Assembly (NCBI RefSeq): GCF_024746835.1
Contig: NZ_CP080531.1
Location: 6,778,001-6,842,000, forward strand
Source of the DNA: Mesorhizobium sp. AR02
Lineage (GTDB): Bacteria > Pseudomonadota > Alphaproteobacteria > Rhizobiales > Rhizobiaceae
Length of the DNA: 64,000 nucleotides
Reading direction: 5' to 3'
A program made the translations under genes and the position numbers. The notes under the pieces were generated by a model that worked only from the letters and a program-made list of their open reading frames with translations, was not told the origin of the DNA and did not search any database. Below, piece after piece: positions 59,173 through 64,000 of the stretch; position 1 is the first letter of the stretch, and every line of letters begins with the position of its first letter.

Positions 59173-59195
59173 AAAAAGGGCGGCCGAGGCCGCCC
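59173..59195 (-). terminator. Rho-independent terminator after the His-rich gene
   Basis: Minus strand GGGCGGCC-TC-GGCCGCCC followed by TTTTT, 24 bases past the stop at 59219. Confidence 0.88.
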
Positions 59196-59218
59196 TTCGA
59201 ACACGGCAGGCCTTGGCA

Positions 59219-59419
59219 TCAAAAGATGATAACCACCCCGTCATGGTGGTGATGATGGTGATGGTGGTGGTGATGCCACCAGTAGTCGCCATAGTCGTCG
59301 TCGTAGTGATGATGGTGATGATGCATTCCGTAAGCTGACGACGTCTGAACCGTGGCAGCTAGCGCGCCTGTGGCAACGAAAATGGCGACGAGAGCGGAAG
59401 TAAGCGTGCGCTTGAACAT
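59219..59419 (-). CDS. Histidine-rich secreted peptide
   Basis: 66 aa. Start at 59419 with AGGAG upstream. Signal peptide (MFKRTLTSALVAIFVATGAL then LAA), and a mature part of about 40 residues of which 17 are His (HHHHHH, then eleven His in a row) with Tyr/Asp between. Shares its first 30 residues and its leader DNA with the BA14K gene. Metal binding (Zn, Ni, Cu) is a reasonable guess. Confidence 0.75.
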   Translation of the reverse strand: MFKRTLTSALVAIFVATGALAATVQTSSAYGMHHHHHHYDDDYGDYWWHHHHHHHHHHHDGVVIIF

Positions 59420-59535
59420 GATAATCTCCTGGATCCTTGACCGAGACGACCATTCGCCTCTGGAGATCAGTCGGCGCGGCATGTCGAAAGGTTCGAAAGG
59501 TCGAGGAGTTTTTTCTGCGGCACGGGAGGACGGAT

Positions 59536-59619
59536 GAGTAGTGAGTAGTGAGTAGTGAGTAGTGAATGGCGGATCACAGGGGCCCGGCCAACCACCCACT
59601 ACTGACTACTACTCACTTA
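59536..59619. repeat. Heptamer tandem repeat with inverted partner
   Basis: GAGTAGT repeats four times (59536-59563); its inverted counterpart CACTACTGACTACTACTCAC occupies 59597-59616. Similar in design to the element at 4746-4826. Confidence 0.85.
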
Positions 59620-59624
59620 CCCGT

Positions 59625-59792
59625 TCACCCCATGCCCGTGACATGCCGAAGCCAGAAGGCCAGCGCGATGAAGCCGATGATCGTGGTCACGCCGGTCCAG
59701 TCGACATTGGCCTTCTTCACATCGCTGATGAGCTTCACCAGCAGCATCCAGGCGAAGACCACGAGGGGGAGAATGATGACAAGCCTGATCAT
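59625..59792 (-). CDS. Small two-span membrane protein
   Basis: 55 aa from the ATG at 59792 (MIRLVIILPLVVFAWMLLVK): hydrophobic segments at about 3-19 and 36-49 with a short basic loop between. Upstream codons of the frame are unlikely to be coding. Not recognised. Confidence 0.65.
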   Translation of the reverse strand: MIRLVIILPLVVFAWMLLVKLISDVKKANVDWTGVTTIIGFIALAFWLRHVTGMG

Positions 59793-59949
59793 GCGACACT
59801 CCAGTCCGAAGCGATTGCACCTGGCTGTTATGTAGGAAGCGCGCTCGCGGATTTCAGCATGGGCCGGCGGCGGCGTCATCCACCGCTGGGGTAACCGAAA
59901 ACGGAGTTTTGTCTTTACTGGCGCACGAAATATGCTACCGGAGCGCCGT

Positions 59950-60025
59950 GCCCTTGTAGCTCAGCTGGTAGAGCAGCGGTTTTGTAAACCGAAGGTCGGC
60001 GGTTCGATCCCGTCCGGGGGCACCA
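59950..60025 (+). tRNA. tRNA-Thr (TGT anticodon)
   Basis: 76-nt cloverleaf: acceptor GCCCTTG/CGGGGGC with G-U pairs, D-arm AGCTCAGCTGGTAGAGC, anticodon loop TTTGTAA giving TGT, T-arm CGGTTCGATCCCG, encoded CCA. Confidence 0.96.
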
Positions 60026-60091
60026 GTTCTGACCAACAATCTGTCAAGAGCCTTAAGCCCTTCCGAGCGCGACCATGAGCGCCGATATCCC

Positions 60092-60661
60092 CTATGAAGC
60101 GCTCGCGATCTGGGTAGATACGTTCGTCCTGATGAACGTATTCCTCACCCTGACTGACCTATAGACATAAGCAGCCCAGATGCCGGTCCCCACAAACGAG
60201 GCTATGGGTGCCACCAGCGCATCGCCTGCGAGCACTTGGTTCACCGGAACGTCCAGAATTGACGCAATCCAGATCGTGTCCAGGATGAACACGACCGGAA
60301 TCGCAAACCACTGGCACAGAAACAATTGCGGGAAGCGGCGGCTTCGCCGCAGCATCGCAACGAGCACAACCAGCTGAAGCGCCAGAAATGCCAGATTGAG
60401 GATAAGCTCGCCATACACCGCCAGAGGCCCATTTGAGACGGTCATGAGCTGCTGGTAGCCTTCAACGGAATTGGCCAGGTCGGCGAGTGTGCGCAGCGGC
60501 GACAATGTCTGACCGATCGCCAGCAACAGCAGCCAGCCGCCGAAGCCGACAAGAGCCTCGGGTTTCTGTGACGGCTTCGCGGCCGATCGAACAGCAAAGA
60601 AAACAGGCACGCCGATCACCAGCAGCAAGATCGCCCAATGCCAGATGGAAAACGATCCCAT
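60092..60661 (-). CDS. DUF2569 membrane protein
   Basis: 189 aa with an N-terminal membrane segment and four more, matching DUF2569 (LVGFGGWLLLLAIGQTLSPL near 38-57). GGAGGGG precedes the ATG. Function unknown. Confidence 0.85.
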   Translation of the reverse strand: MGSFSIWHWAILLLVIGVPVFFAVRSAAKPSQKPEALVGFGGWLLLLAIGQTLSPLRTLADLANSVEGYQQLMTVSNGPLAVYGELILNLAFLALQLVVLVAMLRRSRRFPQLFLCQWFAIPVVFILDTIWIASILDVPVNQVLAGDALVAPIASFVGTGIWAAYVYRSVRVRNTFIRTNVSTQIASAS

Positions 60662-60818
60662 CTACCCCTCCCCCTTTTTTATGCCCTTCCAAGTTGTATC
60701 AGATTTCAAATTCAACTCAAGAGGTGAGACTCGCATGAAACGACGTCTCATGCCGAAGTGGCGATTTCTCCTGCCTGCTCCTGACTCCTTCACACTCCGA
60801 TAGCCGCCACGAGACGTC

Positions 60819-61277
60819 CTAGTTCGGACATTTCTCGAAAAAAACTGATCGTTGGATTTCCGGCAGGCCTTCGAACCGGACCCGAACCACCTCGATTCTT
60901 GCTCCAACCTTCTGAAAGACGAGATGCATATCGTCGTAGTCGTGTTGGGATGCTGTTTTGCCATCTGATCGGGTGACCGTCACGGGGTGGAGGCCTATCC
61001 CGATTTCGTCGCTGGCAACGAGTGCCGATTCAGTGACTTGATCGACAGTGGTAACCAATACACCGCCGTGCTTGTCGAGGATGGTCGCCGTCGCCTCTCC
61101 GCCAGACGGTGCTGCGAAAGTAACTCTATCCATCGTCGGCTGAGAAGATTCCCTGCTGCAATCCGACGACCACGCTCCCATGAGGCCAAATTGCTTCATA
61201 GGCCCCTCAATGTCGCCGCCAAATGCTGGAGCGGAAACCATACCGGATGCCAAGAGAACCCCGAAAAAGCTGCGCAT
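60819..61277 (-). CDS. Secreted protein of unknown function
   Basis: 152 aa with a signal peptide (SFFGVLLASGMVSAPAFGG) and a soluble part with Cys near 40 and at the C-terminus (EKCPN), likely a disulphide. AGGAGGGG precedes the ATG. No named family. Confidence 0.7.
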   Translation of the reverse strand: MRSFFGVLLASGMVSAPAFGGDIEGPMKQFGLMGAWSSDCSRESSQPTMDRVTFAAPSGGEATATILDKHGGVLVTTVDQVTESALVASDEIGIGLHPVTVTRSDGKTASQHDYDDMHLVFQKVGARIEVVRVRFEGLPEIQRSVFFEKCPN

Positions 61278-61435
61278 TGCCCCTCCTACACGCTATCCCC
61301 ATGCCGCATGCGTAAGCTGGGCACTGAACTTAGGCGCCTCTATGACCCGACTCTGGAGTGATTTTCACACAGGTTGCGCCAAAGACATCTGTCAACCGCC
61401 CAGCCGATCCGGCCCATCGCCTTGCCGCAATCCCG

Positions 61436-62050
61436 TCACACCCCGATCGCCGCCACCAGCATCCGGTTCTGCCTGCGTATCGCCGCGCGCAGCTCCGGGA
61501 TCCTCGCCTCGTCGCGCTTCACGAATTCGATGAACATCATGTTCATGTTGTTGAAGATCAGTTCGCCCAGCGCCGTCCCGTCGATGTCCTGGCGCACCAG
61601 GCCAATCTCCTGCAGCCGGGCGATCAGCGCGCGGATCTGTTCGGTGAGTGAGCGGTCGAGCGCGGTGTAGGCCTGGCCGAACGGGCTGTCGGGCAATTGC
61701 GTCGAGATCGCCATCGCCTGCCGCCACATCTCCTTGCTGAGATAGTGCAGCGAGTGCTCGATATAGATGCCGATCAGCGTGTCCAGCGCATCGCCGACAT
61801 TGGCCGGCGGCCTGGCGACGACGCCTCGCCCGGCATTGAGCACCTCGTTGACCTCCAGCGAGACGATGGCGCCGAGGATGTCGCCCTTGTTCTCATAATA
61901 ATTGTAGATGGTGCCGATCGACACTTCCGCCTGCGCGGCGATCGCCTCGATCTTGGCGCCCTCATAGCCGGCCTCGCGGAAAAGCGCTGCCGCCGCCTCG
62001 ATGATGCGCCTGTGCCGGTCCGCCTTTTGCCTTGCCCGCAATCCGCTCAT
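61436..62050 (-). CDS. TetR/AcrR-family transcriptional regulator
   Basis: 204 aa. N-terminal HTH (GYEGAKIEAIAAQAEVSIGT then IYNYYENKGDI near 28-58) and a helical effector domain. Divergent from the ABC transporter genes, so the natural target is that operon; ligand unknown. Confidence 0.92.
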   Translation of the reverse strand: MSGLRARQKADRHRRIIEAAAALFREAGYEGAKIEAIAAQAEVSIGTIYNYYENKGDILGAIVSLEVNEVLNAGRGVVARPPANVGDALDTLIGIYIEHSLHYLSKEMWRQAMAISTQLPDSPFGQAYTALDRSLTEQIRALIARLQEIGLVRQDIDGTALGELIFNNMNMMFIEFVKRDEARIPELRAAIRRQNRMLVAAIGV

Positions 62051-62074
62051 AGCAGCCTCTTGCCATAAAAACAG

Positions 62075-62104
62075 AATTGACTCAATTTTAGAATTGGTTC
62101 AACT
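62075..62104. promoter_or_regulatory. Candidate TetR operator
   Basis: AATTGACTCAATT (62075-62087) is a 13-base palindrome; AATTGGTTCAACT (62092-62104) is a degenerate copy, centres 17 bp apart. It lies between the divergent TetR and ABC genes. Not tested. Confidence 0.5.
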
Positions 62105-62141
62105 TTTTGCAAGAAGCCACAAAGGCAAGGGAGAACACTCG

Positions 62142-63233
62142 ATGTCCGTCAAATCCGCATCCGGGAATCCGCTTTCCACCCTGAAGCGCCATCTGCACGC
62201 CGCTTGCGCCGCCACGGCACTGCTGCTTGGCGCCGGCAGCCTCGCCGAGGCCGCCGATCTCAATGCGCTGATCTGGTGCGACCATTCCGATCCGGCGCTG
62301 CTGCAGCCCTTCGAGGAGGCCAACAACGTCAAGGTCAATGTCAAGGAGTTCGAGGGCACCGGCGCTGGGCTGGCCATCGTCGAGCAATCACAGCCCGGCG
62401 ACTGGGACGTGATGGTGATCGACAGCATCGACGTGCCACGCGGCGTCGAAAAGGGTCTGTTCCAGCCGCTGCCGGAAGACAAGCTGCCCTTCTCCGACCT
62501 CTTCCCGCAAGTGAAGATGGACGGCTCCACCATTGTCGGCGGCAAGCGCTACGGCATCACCGAAAAGTTCGGCTACAACACGATCGGCTTCAACAAGACC
62601 AAGGTCGATCCGGCCGACATGCAATCCTTGGCGTCGCTGACCAGCGACAAGTACAAGGGCAAGGTCGCCATCTACGACTATTACCTGCCGGTCATCGGCA
62701 TGGCGGCGCTCGCCATCGGCAAGAAGACGGCGGATCTGACAGAAGCCGACCTGCCCGCCCTCAAGGACGAGCTGCTCAAGATGAAGGCCAACGCCAAGCT
62801 GGTCGGCGAGGTGACCGCCAGTCAGACGGCGCTAGCGACCGGCGAGGTCGACATTCTGGTCGGCGGCGGCGAATGGGTGACGGCGGGGCTGGCCAAGGAA
62901 AACCCTGCCCTCGACTTCTCCATTCCCAAGGAAGGCGCGGTGCTGTGGTCGCAGTCGCTGGCCATGTTCAAGGATTCCAAGAACAAGGATCTGGCGCTGA
63001 AATTCATCCAGTACATTATGAGCCCGGAAGGCCAGGCGCGGCTTGCGACCTCCTCCTGCTATTGGGGCATGCCGGCGAACACCAAGGCCGCACTGACCGA
63101 CGATCAGAAGAAGGTCCTGCGTTTCGACGAGCAGCCGGGCTTCCTGGCCCGCGCCCAGGCCTATCCGGCGCCGAATGCCGATCTCGACAAGAAGATGCAG
63201 GACATGTGGACCGAAATGCTGCAGGCGAAGTGA
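62142..63233 (+). CDS. ABC transporter substrate-binding protein (spermidine/putrescine-type)
   Basis: 363 aa. Start at 62142 with AAGGGAG upstream; signal peptide ending near AEAAD. Family 1-type periplasmic binding protein with WCDHSDPALLQPFEEAN near 44-60 and FGYNTIGFNKTKVDP near 145-159. Likely binds a polyamine or similar cation. First gene of an importer operon; the permease follows 13 bp on. Confidence 0.88.
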   Translation: MSVKSASGNPLSTLKRHLHAACAATALLLGAGSLAEAADLNALIWCDHSDPALLQPFEEANNVKVNVKEFEGTGAGLAIVEQSQPGDWDVMVIDSIDVPRGVEKGLFQPLPEDKLPFSDLFPQVKMDGSTIVGGKRYGITEKFGYNTIGFNKTKVDPADMQSLASLTSDKYKGKVAIYDYYLPVIGMAALAIGKKTADLTEADLPALKDELLKMKANAKLVGEVTASQTALATGEVDILVGGGEWVTAGLAKENPALDFSIPKEGAVLWSQSLAMFKDSKNKDLALKFIQYIMSPEGQARLATSSCYWGMPANTKAALTDDQKKVLRFDEQPGFLARAQAYPAPNADLDKKMQDMWTEMLQAK

Positions 63234-63246
63234 TCGGTAGCCGCTC

Positions 63247-64000
63247 GTGAGCTCAACCAGGAACAGCAGGGCGGGCCGTGCCCTGCCCTGGGCGCTGGTC
63301 ACGCCGGCGCTCGGCTGGACGCTGCTGTTCTTCGTGCTACCGTTCATCGCCATGGGGTTTTCGAGCCTCACAGCGCATGAGGGCGGCGGCTTCACGCTGA
63401 CCAATTACAGCCAGTTCTTCACCAACCCCTCCTACTGGCAGGCGATGGTGAACTCGTTGGAAGTCACGGCAACCGTCACCGTGGTCTCGGTGCTGCTTGC
63501 CTATCCCTTTGCCTGGATCCTCGCCGAACAGGTGCCGGAACGCTGGCAGCGGCTGGCGCTGATGCTAGCCGTGCTGCCGTTCTGGACGTCCTATGTCGTG
63601 CGCTCTTACTCCTGGCTGCTGGTGCTGGCGCAGAACGGCGTCATCAACCGCGCGCTGACCGGTTCCGGCCTGATCGCCGAGCCGCTGCAGCTCGCCAATA
63701 CACGCTTCGCCACGGTCACCGGCTTCGTGCATTTCTTCGTCATGCTGCTGACGCTGACCATCTTCGCCAACCTCAAGCAGCTCAGCCCGAGCTACCGCAA
63801 GGCGGCCGCCGATCTCGGCGCCGGGCCGGTGCGCACCTTCCTGCATGTCGTTCTGCCGCTGACCCTGCCCGGCATCATGGTCGGCGCCTTCCTGACCTTC
63901 GTGCTGTGCATCGGCGACTACATCACGCCGCAGATCCTTGGCGGCAACAACGAGCTTCTGATGCCGCAGCTGGTGATGATGCAGATCGGCCGGCGCGGCG
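63247..64000 (+). CDS. ABC transporter permease (PotB type), cut off by the window edge
   Basis: My translation from a GTG at 63247 (weak ribosome-binding site) gives 251 codons to the right edge: five to six membrane segments, an EAA-type loop YRKAAADLGAGPVRTFLHVV (about 179-198) that contacts the ATPase, then a membrane segment. Partner of the preceding binding protein; the ATPase and second permease are presumably beyond the window. Confidence 0.9.
   Translation, partial: MSSTRNSRAGRALPWALVTPALGWTLLFFVLPFIAMGFSSLTAHEGGGFTLTNYSQFFTNPSYWQAMVNSLEVTATVTVVSVLLAYPFAWILAEQVPERWQRLALMLAVLPFWTSYVVRSYSWLLVLAQNGVINRALTGSGLIAEPLQLANTRFATVTGFVHFFVMLLTLTIFANLKQLSPSYRKAAADLGAGPVRTFLHVVLPLTLPGIMVGAFLTFVLCIGDYITPQILGGNNELLMPQLVMMQIGRRG

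Noticed and set aside
59597..59620. CRISPR-like array
   Set aside because: Repeats are seven bases with no spacers and form an inverted, not a spaced, arrangement. No cas genes in the window.

Overview
The window is about 64 kb of GC-rich DNA from an alphaproteobacterium, most likely a Mesorhizobium or a close Phyllobacteriaceae relative. The evidence is the fused ribosomal/RNA-polymerase gene order, a BA14K-family protein, rhizobial inverted-repeat elements between genes, and alphaproteobacterial forms of the core proteins (short adenylate kinase, L3 and L17 with acidic/alanine tails). This assignment is inference from sequence features; no database was searched.

Layout. (1) 1-2.5 kb: rarA (cut by the left edge) and a Do/HtrA protease. 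(2) 2.6-21.6 kb, minus strand: the str-S10-spc-alpha superoperon from rpsL to rplQ, 31 genes including fusA, tuf1, secY, adk and rpoA, ending in a clear terminator. (3) 22.1-27.0 kb: an accessory block (a small unknown protein plus a cysteine-synthase-like enzyme, a galactose/arabinose 1-dehydrogenase, an O-methyltransferase, a secreted protein, and a DUF2975 membrane protein with a small HTH regulator) lying between rpsL and rpoC. (4) 27.1-39.3 kb, minus strand: secE-nusG-rplKAJL-rpoBC, with tRNA-Trp upstream. (5) 39.8-44.9 kb, minus strand: glycolipid-binding-domain protein, truncated haemoglobin, and two tandem ClpP-fold periplasmic proteins (one frameshifted) with a cysteine-rich secreted protein between them. 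(6) 45.0-46.2 kb: tuf2, a near-identical copy of tuf1. (7) 46.5-48.5 kb: DMT exporter and small membrane/stress proteins. (8) 48.6-51.3 kb: a mini-island bounded by tRNA-Gly and a partial copy of the same tRNA, holding two orphan genes and an HNH remnant. (9) 51.4-52.8 kb: tRNA-Tyr, rlmB and a small unknown gene. (10) 52.9-57.6 kb: glyoxylate-to-glycerate operon gcl-hyi-glxR with a divergent IclR regulator. (11) 57.6-61.3 kb: small secreted and membrane proteins and tRNA-Thr. (12) 61.4-64 kb: TetR regulator divergent from a polyamine-type ABC importer that runs off the right edge.

How it works together. Most of the window is the central transcription/translation machinery. The ancestral tRNA-Tyr / tRNA-Gly / tuf / tRNA-Trp / secE / nusG / rplKAJL / rpoBC / rpsL line is still readable but has been opened at three places by accessory DNA. 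The best candidates for something new are the tRNA-Gly mini-island, whose two genes include a zinc-ribbon protein with a HEPN-like Rx4H motif and a membrane-anchored protein behind a ten-base G tract, and the tandem ClpP-fold periplasmic family with a catalytic-looking first repeat and a second repeat lacking the histidine.
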